Shown here: piece by piece, positions 1 through 8,402 of the stretch
How positions within the stretch are numbered: position 1 is the first letter of the stretch
How the letters are laid out: every line of letters begins with the position of its first letter
Assembly (NCBI RefSeq): GCF_036248275.1
Contig: NZ_CP109181.1
Location: 7,006,001 to 7,070,000 of the forward strand
Direction of reading: 5' to 3'
Source of the DNA: Streptomyces sp. NBC_01716
GTDB taxonomy: Bacteria; Actinomycetota; Actinomycetes; Streptomycetales; Streptomycetaceae
Length of the DNA stretch: 64,000 nt
The notes under the pieces: model-generated
What the model was told of the DNA's origin: nothing
The model's database searches: none
Seen by the model: the letters and a program-made list of their open reading frames with translations, nothing else
Program-made: the position numbers and the translations under genes

Positions 1-95
1 CGCTCCTCGCCGCGGTGCTTGCCCTCGGGGCGTTCCCCGGCCCGGTACTCCGCGGGCCGGTACTCCTCCGAAGGGGCGGGTCCCTCGTCCGTCAC
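1..95 (-). CDS. Hypothetical protein, N-terminal fragment (runs off left edge)
   Basis: A GTG codon at 95-93 overlaps the TGA of the upstream minus-strand gene (GTGA overlap), which is typical of translational coupling in Streptomyces. The frame stays open to the window edge and gives 31 codons of a charged, Glu/Arg/Pro-rich N-terminus. No family can be recognised from this length. The only support is the open frame and the coupled start. Confidence 0.45.
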   Translation of the reverse strand, partial: MTDEGPAPSEEYRPAEYRAGERPEGKHRGEE

Positions 96-871
96 GTGCC
101 GGCCAGCGGCATCGCCGCCGCCACCAGGCGGCCGTCCGCCGCCGCCTTGTCGAGCGCGTCGCGCAGCAGGTCCTCCCGCGGCTGCTGCCCGATGTAGCCG
201 ACCGGCGCGGCGAAGACGAGGACCGTACGCGACTTGTTGGCGGCGGCCCGCCAGTCGCCGGTGACCTGGAGCGGCTGATGGGCCTGCCACCAGGCGACCG
301 GGGTGCCACCGCCCGTACCGGGCTGGAGAACCGCGTGCAGCTGGCCCATGGCGAGCAGCACCGACCAGCCGGGCAGTGAGCGCGGGGCCCGGTTCAGATC
401 GCTGATCGGCTGGAAGCCCTGCTCCACCAGGAGCGGCAGGAACTCGTCCTCCCCGGCGAGCGAACCGGGCCGGGCGATGGGTCCGGTCGGCTCGACGACC
501 AGGGCGGGGTGCAGCTGGTTGTCGATCAGGACCAGACCGCTGGTGACACCGAGGACGGCCTGGTCGCCGCCGGTGCCCGGCGCCGCCTGCGGGTCGCCGC
601 CCGTGATGCTCCGGACGGCGCCCTGGAGCTGGTCCTCGGCCACCTTGACGACCTGCGAGGGGATGCAGGTCGCGTGGGCGAAGGCGAGGACGGCGGTCTC
701 GTCGCCGATGAACAGCACCGTGCTGGTGCGCTCAGTTTCGGAGTCGCCCGGGGTACGGCAGGAGGTGCAGTCGTAGCTGCCCGGGGAGTTCTCGCCGACG
801 AGCAGGCGATCGGCTTCTTCGTCGCCGATCTCGGCGCGTACGTCTTCGCTGACGTCGAGCATGCGCGGCAC
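92..871 (-). CDS. Conserved-type hypothetical protein with a possible Cys/His zinc site
   Basis: 259 aa with a GTG start, chosen because GAGGAG lies about 6 nt upstream; an internal ATG at 862 is the alternative. The N-terminal part carries Cys35-x2-Cys38 and, about 30 residues later, His66-x2-Cys69, a spacing that could bind zinc. The rest is an alpha/beta-looking soluble protein with no signal peptide or membrane segment. It is coupled to the gene that starts at 95. I do not recognise a named family and assign no function. Confidence 0.8.
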   Translation of the reverse strand: MPRMLDVSEDVRAEIGDEEADRLLVGENSPGSYDCTSCRTPGDSETERTSTVLFIGDETAVLAFAHATCIPSQVVKVAEDQLQGAVRSITGGDPQAAPGTGGDQAVLGVTSGLVLIDNQLHPALVVEPTGPIARPGSLAGEDEFLPLLVEQGFQPISDLNRAPRSLPGWSVLLAMGQLHAVLQPGTGGGTPVAWWQAHQPLQVTGDWRAAANKSRTVLVFAAPVGYIGQQPREDLLRDALDKAAADGRLVAAAMPLAGT

Positions 872-1365
872 GGGTGGCTCCTCGAACTCGGTGCGTGGGC
901 CGGGCTGTTCCCGGCTGGTAAAGAGACAACGGGTGAGCTGTCGCCGGGGTCACGCGCGAAGCCGGGCGAATCGAACCACCCGCCCGGCCCAAGAGGTGTC
1001 CTGCCGCTCCCGCCGGGCTCGCGGGGCCTGGCACGCACGTTCTCCCCCGTAGGCCCTGAGGGGGCGCGGGAGGTGGCCTCCTCAGCCTTGCGACCGCACG
1101 CACCGACGGGGCATCAGCCGCTGCCGCGGCGGGCGCTCCCGCATCCGGCCTGATCGGCAGGGCACCTCTCGCACGTACGGGTGAAGCTTCCGGCCGTCCC
1201 CGCCCCGCCGCGCGGGAGCCGCCGCCGTGCTGCGCGACGGTGCCACGGTGCCGCCGCACCCGGCGGCGGCCGACGGCGCCGCTCGCGCGTGCGCCGGCGT
1301 GCGACCGGACGAGCCCGCCCCCGGCCCACAGTCGCTCCAGTTTGACCAGGGAGACACCGCAGCCC
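872..1365. other. Intergenic stretch, no gene seen
   Basis: 494 bases separate two divergent genes. Open frames here lack ribosome sites and read as shadows. The only structured piece is the 75-base repeat at 1081-1155, listed separately. Promoters for both flanking genes must lie here, but I cannot place them with confidence. Confidence 0.6.
1081..1155. repeat. Dispersed repeat, copy A1 (partial, no terminal repeats)
   Basis: These 75 bases match 53553-53627 with only about six mismatches. The second copy lies inside a complete palindrome-ended element (53516-53641). Here the terminal inverted repeats are missing, so this looks like a degraded or internal copy. It is non-coding on both strands as far as I can see. 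Confidence 0.8.
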
Positions 1366-2649
1366 ATGCACATCTCTTTTCTGCTCCACAACGCGTTCGG
1401 CGTCGGGGGCACGATCCGCACCACGTTCAATCTCACGCGGGTGCTCGCCGAGCGGCACGACGTCGAGATCGTCTCGGTCTTCCGCCACCGCGAGGAGCCG
1501 ACGCTGAGCGCGCCCGAAGGCGTCCCGCTCCGCCATCTCGTCGATCTGCGCAAGAACAGCCCGGACTACGACGGCGGCCACCCCGACATGGCCCGGCCGG
1601 CCACCGTCTTCCCGCGCGGCGACGGACGGCACAAGCAGTACAGCCGCCTCACCGACACCCGTATCGGCGAGCATCTGCGGTCCCTGAGTGCCGACGTCGT
1701 CGTCGGCACCCGCCCGGGACTCAACTGCCACATCGCCCGGCAGACCGCGCGCGGCCCGGTGCGGGTCGGCCAGGAGCACCTCACGCTGAACACCCACAGC
1801 CACCGGCTGCGCCGCGAGATCGCCCACCGGTACGTGCTGCTCGACGCCGTCACGACCGTCACCGAGGCCGACGCCCACGCCTACCGCACCCGGCTGCGGC
1901 TGCCCGGCGTACGGATCGACGCGGTGCCCGGCAGCGTGCCCGAGCCCGCCGTCGCCCCCGCCGACTCCACCGGGAAGTGGGTCGTGGCGGCGGGCAGACT
2001 GACCTCGGTCAAGCGGTACGACCTGCTGGTCACGGCCTTCGCCAAGGTGGTGGCGGCGCGGCCGGACTGGCGGCTGCGGATCTACGGCGCGGGCGACGCG
2101 ACCGGCAACGAACGCGACGCGCTGCGTGCCCTGATCGACGAGCGCGGGCTCTACAACCACGTACAGCTGATGGGTACGGCGAACCCGCTGGAGCCCGAGT
2201 GGGTCAAGGGCTCGATCGCCGTCGTGACATCGAGCGTCGAATCCTTCGGCATGACCATCGTCGAGGCGATGCGCTGCGGCGTGCCCGTCGTCTCCACCGA
2301 CTGCCCGCACGGGCCGGGCGAGATCATCGAGGACGGGGTCGACGGCCGGCTGGTGCCGGTCGGGGACGTGGACGCGATCGCCGGCGGACTCCTCACCCTG
2401 ATCGAGGACGACGAACTGCGGCGGCGTACGGGCCTGGCGGCCCTGAAGTCGTCCGCCCGGTTCGATCCCGCGCGGATCGCCGAGCGCCACGAGGCGCTGT
2501 ACGCCGAACTGGTCGCCCGGGGGAGGAACGGGGGACCGCGCGAGACGGTGCTCGGCACCGTACGGCGCGGCCGTGGCCTTCTCATGGGAGGCGCGCACTC
2601 CGTGCGCGAACTGGCGGCGGCCGCCGTCCGCAAGGGGAGGACCGCGTGA
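1366..2649 (+). CDS. GT4-type glycosyltransferase
   Basis: 427 aa GT-B fold glycosyltransferase, probably cytoplasmic, transferring a sugar from a nucleotide-sugar donor to an unknown acceptor. The N-terminal Rossmann half starts with a strand followed by the glycine turn GVGGTIRT (12-19). The C-terminal donor half has AAGRL (208-212) and the EX7E element Glu292...Glu300 (ESFGMTIVE), then a proline/glycine-rich nucleotide loop. The ATG at 1366 was chosen over upstream in-frame starts because the first strand begins there and a purine-rich site (AGGGAG) precedes it. The stop overlaps the GTG of the next gene (GTGA), so the two are translationally coupled. Acceptor and pathway cannot be deduced; a wall-polymer or glycan role is inference. 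Confidence 0.9.
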   Translation: MHISFLLHNAFGVGGTIRTTFNLTRVLAERHDVEIVSVFRHREEPTLSAPEGVPLRHLVDLRKNSPDYDGGHPDMARPATVFPRGDGRHKQYSRLTDTRIGEHLRSLSADVVVGTRPGLNCHIARQTARGPVRVGQEHLTLNTHSHRLRREIAHRYVLLDAVTTVTEADAHAYRTRLRLPGVRIDAVPGSVPEPAVAPADSTGKWVVAAGRLTSVKRYDLLVTAFAKVVAARPDWRLRIYGAGDATGNERDALRALIDERGLYNHVQLMGTANPLEPEWVKGSIAVVTSSVESFGMTIVEAMRCGVPVVSTDCPHGPGEIIEDGVDGRLVPVGDVDAIAGGLLTLIEDDELRRRTGLAALKSSARFDPARIAERHEALYAELVARGRNGGPRETVLGTVRRGRGLLMGGAHSVRELAAAAVRKGRTA

Positions 2650-3461
2650 GCGCCCTCGTCGCACACTGCACGGCCGACGCGGCCGGCACCGTGACCTTCG
2701 AACTGGCAGGAGCGGCGGCGGCTTCCGGTGCGGAGCTGGTGCTGCGGCGGCGCGGCGGCGCCACGCCGGCCGACGAGGTCCGCCTTCCGCTGACCGGACC
2801 GCGCGCCGTACTCGACCGCGCCACCCCGCTCGCCGAGGGCCGCTGGGACATCGTCCTCGTCGCGGAGCGGGGCGACGGTGCCGGTGACGGCGCCGGTGAC
2901 GCCGGCGGACAGCCCGTCCGGCCCGGCACCAGGGACGTACGCGCGCTCGTCGACCGGATCCCCGGCGCGGGCCCGGTCACCGTCCGCGTCCCCTACCCGA
3001 CCGCCGACGGCCGCCTCGCGCTGCGCTGCTGGGTCCGCGCACCCCACGCGGAGGCCGGGGCGATCCAGCTCGCGGACGGTGCCATGACCGTACGGGGCGT
3101 GCTGTACGGCGCCGATGCGGGCGACGGCGCGAGTGTCGAGGCGCGGCGGAACCCGAGCGAGGGCGCCGCGGCACCCCGTACGCACCGGGTCCCGCTGACC
3201 GGCGGCGCGGACGGCGCCTTCAGCTTCACGCTGCCGTACGCGGAACTGGCCGAACCGGCGATGACCGCACGGCGGTTGTGGGACCTGTGGCTGCTGCCCG
3301 CACCCGGCGCGGACCCCGTGAGGCTCTCCCGGATCCTCGATGACGTATGGGACCGCCGGAGCATCCATGTCTACCCGGCGTACCGGGCGGACGGCTGGCT
3401 GGCCGCCCCCTGCTACTCGGGCGACAACAACCTCCTCGTACGGCTCGACCCGCGGACCTGA
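2646..3461 (+). CDS. Beta-rich hypothetical protein coupled to the glycosyltransferase
   Basis: 271 aa from a GTG that overlaps the glycosyltransferase stop (GTGA). There is no signal peptide, membrane segment or obvious catalytic motif. The composition is strand-rich with alternating hydrophobic residues, consistent with two or three beta-sandwich modules: roughly 1-70, 95-180 and 180-271, the last containing Trp-rich segments. Similar modules accompany glycosyl- and glycerophosphotransferases in actinomycetes, so a partner or substrate-binding role is plausible but inferred. The coupling to the glycosyltransferase is the strongest clue to its job. Confidence 0.75.
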   Translation: MSALVAHCTADAAGTVTFELAGAAAASGAELVLRRRGGATPADEVRLPLTGPRAVLDRATPLAEGRWDIVLVAERGDGAGDGAGDAGGQPVRPGTRDVRALVDRIPGAGPVTVRVPYPTADGRLALRCWVRAPHAEAGAIQLADGAMTVRGVLYGADAGDGASVEARRNPSEGAAAPRTHRVPLTGGADGAFSFTLPYAELAEPAMTARRLWDLWLLPAPGADPVRLSRILDDVWDRRSIHVYPAYRADGWLAAPCYSGDNNLLVRLDPRT

Positions 3462-3538
3462 GCGTCTCGGCCCCTGAGCGTCTCGGCCGACCGTCCATGC
3501 GGACGGAAGCTGTCCTCGACGGCTGACAGAATCTCCGC

Positions 3539-4504
3539 ATGCTGGACACCTCGGCCCGACTCCTGCGTCTGCTCTCCCTGCTCCAGGCCCACCGCGAATG
3601 GTCCGGCCCCGATCTGGCCGAACGCCTCGGGGTGACACCGCGCACCGTACGGCGCGATGTCGGCCGGCTCCGTGAGCTGGGCTACCCGGTGAACGCCCGC
3701 CCCGGCACCGGCGGCGGATACCAGCTCGGTGCCGGGGCCGAACTGCCACCGCTCCTGCTGGACGACGAGGAGGCCGTCGCCGTCGCCGTCGGACTGCGTA
3801 CGGCGGCGGGCAACGGCATCGACGGCATCGGCGAGACGTCCGTCCGCGCCCTGGCCAAGCTGGAACAGGTCCTGCCCGGCCGGCTGCGCCGCCGGGTCGG
3901 CGCGCTCAACGCGTTCACCGTCCCGATGCTCCGGGGCCCCGGCCCGACCGTCGACGCGAGCGTGCTCACCGAACTGGCGAATCTCTGCCGGGACGGCGAG
4001 CGGCTGCGCTTCGACTACCTCGACCACGGCGGCGCCGCCAGCCGCCGCACCGTGGAGCCGCACCGGCTGGTGTGCACCGAGCGCCGCTGGTACCTGGTCG
4101 CCTGGGACCTGGACCGCGCCGACTGGCGTACGTTCCGGGCCGACCGTGTCACCCCGAGACCCCCGCACGGCCCCCGCTTCCCGCCCCGCGAACCGCCCGC
4201 CGATGATCTGGCCGCCTATGTCTCCGAGGGCGTCTCCACGCGGGCGTACGCCAACGCCGCGGTGTTCAGGCTCCATGTCTCCGCGGCCGAGGCGGCGCAG
4301 CTCGTGTCACCGTCCGCCGGTGTGCTGGAGCCGGTCGACGCGCACAGCTGTCTGCTGCGCACCGGGGCGGGCGGGCTCGACGTGATGGTGGTCCACGTGA
4401 TGCTCCTCGGCGTCGACTTCGAGGTGGTCGAGCCGCAAGAGCTGACCGCACACATGCGGACGGCACGGGACCGCCTTTCCAGGGCGCTGGGGGACGCTCC
4501 GTAA
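3539..4504 (+). CDS. HTH-WYL domain transcriptional regulator
   Basis: 321 aa. The N-terminal winged helix (about 7-60) contains the DeoR-type segment around residues 24-45 (LAERLGVTPRTVRRDVGRL). The WYL ligand-sensing domain follows, with Trp-Tyr-Leu itself at 184-186 and the conserved Arg-rich strand after it. This is the YafY/PafC-like arrangement. Such proteins bind DNA and respond to nucleic acid or nucleotide ligands; the target here is unknown. The ATG at 3539 starts directly at the conserved helix. It stands alone, with its own intergenic regions on both sides. Confidence 0.9.
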   Translation: MLDTSARLLRLLSLLQAHREWSGPDLAERLGVTPRTVRRDVGRLRELGYPVNARPGTGGGYQLGAGAELPPLLLDDEEAVAVAVGLRTAAGNGIDGIGETSVRALAKLEQVLPGRLRRRVGALNAFTVPMLRGPGPTVDASVLTELANLCRDGERLRFDYLDHGGAASRRTVEPHRLVCTERRWYLVAWDLDRADWRTFRADRVTPRPPHGPRFPPREPPADDLAAYVSEGVSTRAYANAAVFRLHVSAAEAAQLVSPSAGVLEPVDAHSCLLRTGAGGLDVMVVHVMLLGVDFEVVEPQELTAHMRTARDRLSRALGDAP

Positions 4505-4891
4505 CAAGAGAGGGACGGGAGCCGCCGCGTTCGCCCCTCATCCGGAAGGTGTCGTACCGCCCGTGATTGTGCGAGGGGGAGGTTAATTCCAAGCCGCGTG
4601 TCAATTACCGGAGGTCCGTCGAACGGGGGAATTCGGGGCATAAAAAATACGGTGATCTTCGAACCTGCCTAATTGCTTATCGCTTACTTACGGCAGATGT
4701 GTGAAGGCCCCCGAGAAGGCGCCGGGGAGTCGCCGAACACATGTCGTGATCCTGTGACACAAGTGTGACGCTGTCGTATGTAAGTGAGTGGGGACAGTGA
4801 CCGCGGAGCCCGCCCGGCACCCGCTTCCGTCACCGTCCGGCGTCACCCGCCGGCCGGGCCGGAAGCGCCGACAAGCCTTACGCTGAGCCGT
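4505..4891. other. Intergenic region, locally AT-rich
   Basis: 387 bases with an unusually AT-rich patch (about 4640-4700) for this GC-rich DNA, probably holding the promoter of the small downstream gene. A possible upstream extension of that gene (ATG 4784) was not chosen because it adds 36 low-complexity residues. Nothing else coding was seen. Confidence 0.5.
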
Positions 4892-5107
4892 ATGGCATCG
4901 ATACCGACACCTCCGGCGCAGCCCGACGACGCGCCCGACTCCTATGTGGGCCTCGGCGCGGTCGAGGCCGAGCGCATCGCGCGCGAGCGCGGCTGGACCA
5001 CCGTCAGAGCGCTGCCGCCGGGCGCCATCATCACCCTGGAGTACCTCCAGGGGCGGTTGAACTTCGAGGTCGAGAACGACACCGTCATCCGCTGCTGGCT
5101 CGGCTGA
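4892..5107 (+). CDS. I78-family peptidase inhibitor-like small protein
   Basis: 71 aa. The body reads as a potato-inhibitor-like fold of the I78 type: an N-terminal helix, then strands with GRLNFEVEND and the terminal CWLG, matching the conserved Arg-(Leu/Val)-Asn...Cys-(Trp)-Gly pattern of that family. Family members inhibit serine proteases through the loop before the RLN strand. There is no signal peptide with the chosen ATG at 4892, so it would act in the cytoplasm, or be exported by another route if it targets the secreted proteases further right. Function is inferred from family resemblance only. Confidence 0.75.
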   Translation: MASIPTPPAQPDDAPDSYVGLGAVEAERIARERGWTTVRALPPGAIITLEYLQGRLNFEVENDTVIRCWLG

Positions 5108-5134
5108 ACCCGCGCGTACGAGGGCTCACGAACG

Positions 5135-5166
5135 GGAAGACCCCGGCGCGCGCGCCGGGGTCTTCC
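5135..5166. terminator. Bidirectional terminator between convergent genes
   Basis: A perfect 32-base palindrome (half-site GGAAGACCCCGGCGCG) lies between the stop of the I78-like gene and the stop of the convergent PAP2 gene. The run TCTTCC on one side and GGAAGA on the other can serve either strand. Confidence 0.85.
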
Positions 5167-5183
5167 GCTGTCAGGACCGGAGT

Positions 5184-6170
5184 TCAGCCGCCCGTAAGCG
5201 GCCGTGAGCGCGGCGGGCGGCGGCTGCCCGCCGGGGTGATCGGCGTCCGCTCCGAGCGCGCCGTGGCGTGCGGCCGGGGCTGGGTGAGCTGCGTGGAGGT
5301 GTTCCTGCCGGTCGCGTTGCGTCCCGAGTGCGCCGTGCCGACCGTCGAACGGCCGGCGTCCTCGTCCTCCTGCGCCGGGAGTTGAGGGACTATCACGGGC
5401 CAGGGCCCGCCGGCGGGCGCCGGCTCGGACACCGTCCTGCGCCGCTCGCGCCACCGCTCACGCACGGTGAAGACAGCGGCCTCCGTACGGGCGATCGTCG
5501 GCTCGAACCACGGCAGGGCGAGCAGGATCAGCAGACCGGCGACCCAGCCGAGCAGCACGTCGCTCAGCCAGTGCGTACCCAGATAGACGGTCGTCGCGCC
5601 GACCCCGAGCGCGACCACGGACGACCCGATCGACAGATAGCGCCTGGCCCGAGGCGTGGTGGCCAGATAAGCCAGGATGCCCCAGGTCACCACCGCGTTC
5701 GCGGTGTGTCCTGAGGGGAATATGTCGCCGCCCGCGAAGAGTTCGGCCGATCCGATCTGCGTCGCGTAATGAGGGCCGAGCCGGCCGAGGCCGAGCTTCA
5801 CCGCGCCCACGGTCACGTTGAGCAGCAGCAACGACGCGCCGAGGACGAGCAGCGGTCGCAGCGTGTGCTGGCGCCAGGACCGCCACCCGAGCCAGGCCGC
5901 GATCATCACGGCGGTGGGGCCGCGCTGGCCGAGCACCACGAAGTAGTCGAGGAAGGCGTGCAGTTGCTGCCACTGCTGGTACGGCCGGAACAGCATGATC
6001 TTCCAGTCGAGGACCACCAGCCAGGACGAGGCGAGGACGGCGACGACGATGGCGAGATAGATCGCCAAAGTCCCGCCGAAGAGGGTCGCGCGGGTACGGC
6101 TCATCCGCGGGATCTCTATCTTCGGCGGCTCCGGCTCCCGGTCCAGTCGGGCGAAGATGTCGGTACGCAC
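5184..6170 (-). CDS. PAP2-family membrane phosphatase
   Basis: 328 aa integral membrane protein with about six transmembrane segments between residues 33 and 222 and a hydrophilic C-terminal tail of about 100 residues. Phosphatase motifs are visible: a Lys125/Arg130 element, PSGH at 152-155, and His200...Asp204 in the third motif. Family members remove phosphate from lipid phosphates such as phosphatidic acid, diacylglycerol pyrophosphate or undecaprenyl diphosphate, with the active site at the outer membrane face. The third motif has a Tyr/Thr region where Ser-Arg is usual, so substrate prediction is unsafe. It stands alone, ending at a shared terminator. Confidence 0.9.
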   Translation of the reverse strand: MRTDIFARLDREPEPPKIEIPRMSRTRATLFGGTLAIYLAIVVAVLASSWLVVLDWKIMLFRPYQQWQQLHAFLDYFVVLGQRGPTAVMIAAWLGWRSWRQHTLRPLLVLGASLLLLNVTVGAVKLGLGRLGPHYATQIGSAELFAGGDIFPSGHTANAVVTWGILAYLATTPRARRYLSIGSSVVALGVGATTVYLGTHWLSDVLLGWVAGLLILLALPWFEPTIARTEAAVFTVRERWRERRRTVSEPAPAGGPWPVIVPQLPAQEDEDAGRSTVGTAHSGRNATGRNTSTQLTQPRPHATARSERTPITPAGSRRPPRSRPLTGG

Positions 6171-6606
6171 CCAATCGACGTTACAGCGAGTGAACGGCCG
6201 ACTCGGTCGTTCCAGTCTCTTTGTGATGACGATGTGATGTGGAGTGTGTCTCGGATCGCTGTTTATCCGAGGCGGTTCCGCAATTTCATGTGACCTTCCG
6301 CCCTATTGCCCGTGGCGGGGCCCCGGTAACTGTCTATCTGCAAAACAGAATTAGTTCACCGTGGCGTCGCACGGAATTTTCCGGCCGCTTGACCGAAGCT
6401 TGACCGCGCCGAGGTGACCCCCCGGCCGTCCGCGGCCCGTCCCCGTACGCCACACTTCGACGTCCGGCGGGTGAGATGAGCCACGTTCGAAGCAGGGGAA
6501 CTCGCGTACTGTGTCCGGCACTCGCCCGTCGATGCCGGGCCGCCCCGGGGGACCGCCACCGCCCCGGCCGGTCCGCCGAGCGCGAGAATCATTGGGAGGT
6601 AGGGAG
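6171..6606. other. Divergent intergenic region with an inverted repeat
   Basis: 436 bases between the PAP2 gene and the exporter. An inverted repeat CTCGGAT-N8-ATCCGAG lies at 6250-6271 and might be an operator. An AT-richer patch follows near 6330-6360. No gene seen. Confidence 0.45.
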
Positions 6607-8358
6607 ATGTCCGGGACCACCACGGCCGGAGCGCGCCTGCGTGCCGCCGTCGGCGGCGGTGCCCACGGCGCCGGCGTCAACCGGTGGGCCGTCCTGGTCG
6701 TCCTCTGCGTCAGTCTGCTGCTCGTCGCGCTCGACGCGACCGTGCTGCACGTCGCCATCCCCGCCGTCACCGAGGACCTGCGCCCGAGCGGTGTCGAGCT
6801 GCTGTGGATCGTGGACGCCTACCCGCTGGTCTGCGCCGCGCTGCTGATCCTCTTCGGCACCCTCGGCGACCGGATCGGCCGCCGCCGGGTCCTGCTCATG
6901 GGCTTCGGCATCTTCGGCCTGGCATCGGTGGCCGCCGTACTCGCCTCTTCGCCCGGCATGCTGATCGCCTCCCGCGCCCTGCTGGGCGTCGGCGGCGCGA
7001 TGATCATGCCCGCCACGCTCTCCATCCTCCGTGCCGTCTTCCCCGACCGGCGCGAGCGCGCCATGGCGATCGGCATCTGGACGGCGGTGGCCGCGGTCGG
7101 CGCCGCGACCGGACCGGTGCTCGGCGGGTTCCTGGTCGAACACTTCTGGTGGGGCTCGGTCTTTCTGATCAATGTGCCGCTGATGGTGCTGATCCTCCCC
7201 GTCGCCCGCTTCCTGCTGCCCGAGTCGAAGGGCGGCTGCGACGGTCCCTGGGACGTGGCCGGCGCGCTGATGGCGGCGGCCGGGGTGCTCGGCGCGGTCC
7301 TCGGGGTCAAGCGCCTCGGCGCCGGCGCCTCGATGCTCGACGTCAAGACATTCGGCCCGCTGCTGCTCGGCGCGGTCCTGCTCTTCCTCTTCGTACGGCG
7401 GCAGAAACGCCGGAAGCATCCGCTCATAGATGTACGGATGTTCGCCCGGCCTGCCTTCTCGACCTCCGTCGGCTGCATCGTCCTCGCCATGCTCGCGCTG
7501 GTCGGCCTGGAGCTGATCGCCGTCCAGTACCTCCAACTGGTGCTCGGGCTCAGCCCGCTGGAGACCGGACTGCGGCTGCTGCCGCTCACCTTCGCCGCCA
7601 TGGCGGCGGGCGCCACCGGGTCGTACACCCTGCGCGGAGTCGGTCCGCGCCGGATGGTGGCCTGCGGGTTCGTCCTCACGGCGGGCGCCGTGCTGCTGCT
7701 GGTGATGATGGGCGACCACGACCGGCCCGCGCTGCTGACGACGGCCTTCGTGCTGCTCGGTTTCGGTCTCCAGTCCACGCTCTTCGGCGCGTACGAGTCG
7801 ATGCTCAGCGAGGCGCCGCCCGAGCAGGCGGGCGGGGCCGCCGCCATCGGCGAGACGTCGTACCAGCTCGGCGCGGGCATGGGCATCGCGCTGCTCGGCA
7901 GCGTCATGAACGCGGCGTACGCGCCCGGCCTGGCGTCGGGCGCGGTCGACGGGGTGCCGGCGGCGGCGGGGTCGGCCGCCTCCCACTCGCTGGGGGAGGC
8001 GTACCAGGTGGCCGCCCAGCTGGGTGGTCCGACGGGCGAGGCCCTGCGCAGCGCGGCGCGTCAGTCCTTCGTGCACGGTCTGCATGTCACGCTCCTGGTC
8101 AGCGCGGCCCTGCTGCTGCTCGGCGCGGTGGCCGCGCTGCGGCTGCCCCGGCTGATGGACTGCGGCGCACCGCCCTGCGGGGAGGCCGCGGAGACGGCGG
8201 AACGGGTGGGAACGGGGATACCGGGGCCACGCGACGGCGCCGGAAGGGACGGCAGGGCGGTCGGGGCCGCCGTCCCCGCGGGCCGGGGTCCGGCGCGCGG
8301 CGGTGACTCTGGACGGGCCCCGGCCCTGCGCCGTAATGTCGGCGCCGAGCGTAACTAG
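6607..8358 (+). CDS. MFS drug exporter, DHA2 (14-TMS) family
   Basis: 583 aa proton-coupled efflux pump with about 14 transmembrane helices. The first helix carries the DHA2 signature LDATVLHVAIPAV; motif A is GDRIGRRR in the loop after helix 2; the antiporter motif C is seen around GAATGPVLGG. The last about 60 residues form a hydrophilic Gly/Arg-rich tail. ATG 6607 was chosen over an upstream frame because GGGAGGTAGGGAG immediately precedes it. QacA/SmvA relatives export cationic drugs or endogenous antibiotics; the substrate is unknown. The stop overlaps the operator of the next gene, so the two transcription units are tightly packed. Confidence 0.93.
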   Translation: MSGTTTAGARLRAAVGGGAHGAGVNRWAVLVVLCVSLLLVALDATVLHVAIPAVTEDLRPSGVELLWIVDAYPLVCAALLILFGTLGDRIGRRRVLLMGFGIFGLASVAAVLASSPGMLIASRALLGVGGAMIMPATLSILRAVFPDRRERAMAIGIWTAVAAVGAATGPVLGGFLVEHFWWGSVFLINVPLMVLILPVARFLLPESKGGCDGPWDVAGALMAAAGVLGAVLGVKRLGAGASMLDVKTFGPLLLGAVLLFLFVRRQKRRKHPLIDVRMFARPAFSTSVGCIVLAMLALVGLELIAVQYLQLVLGLSPLETGLRLLPLTFAAMAAGATGSYTLRGVGPRRMVACGFVLTAGAVLLLVMMGDHDRPALLTTAFVLLGFGLQSTLFGAYESMLSEAPPEQAGGAAAIGETSYQLGAGMGIALLGSVMNAAYAPGLASGAVDGVPAAAGSAASHSLGEAYQVAAQLGGPTGEALRSAARQSFVHGLHVTLLVSAALLLLGAVAALRLPRLMDCGAPPCGEAAETAERVGTGIPGPRDGAGRDGRAVGAAVPAGRGPARGGDSGRAPALRRNVGAERN

Positions 8359-8369
8359 CGCTGCTAGTT
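8353..8369. promoter_or_regulatory. Palindromic operator upstream of acyl-CoA dehydrogenase
   Basis: AACTAGCGCTGCTAGTT is a perfect inverted repeat with 7-base arms and a 3-base centre, placed 33 bases before the dehydrogenase ATG. It overlaps the stop of the exporter gene. A nearly identical 17-mer (two differences) precedes the aldehyde dehydrogenase at 53729. The form is typical of TetR-type operators. Confidence 0.8.
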
Positions 8370-8402
8370 TTACTGATCCGCGAGCCGCCGGAGGCAGCCC
8401 TC

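Noticed and set aside
4741..4783. Possible Crp-like site (TGTGAC repeats) before the I78-like gene
   Set aside because: The arms do not fit GTG-N6-GNCAC spacing; only direct repeats of TGTGAC are present.
4784..5107. Longer form of the I78-like protein from ATG 4784
   Set aside because: The extra 36 residues are Pro/Arg-rich low-complexity and not part of the family fold; no better ribosome site.
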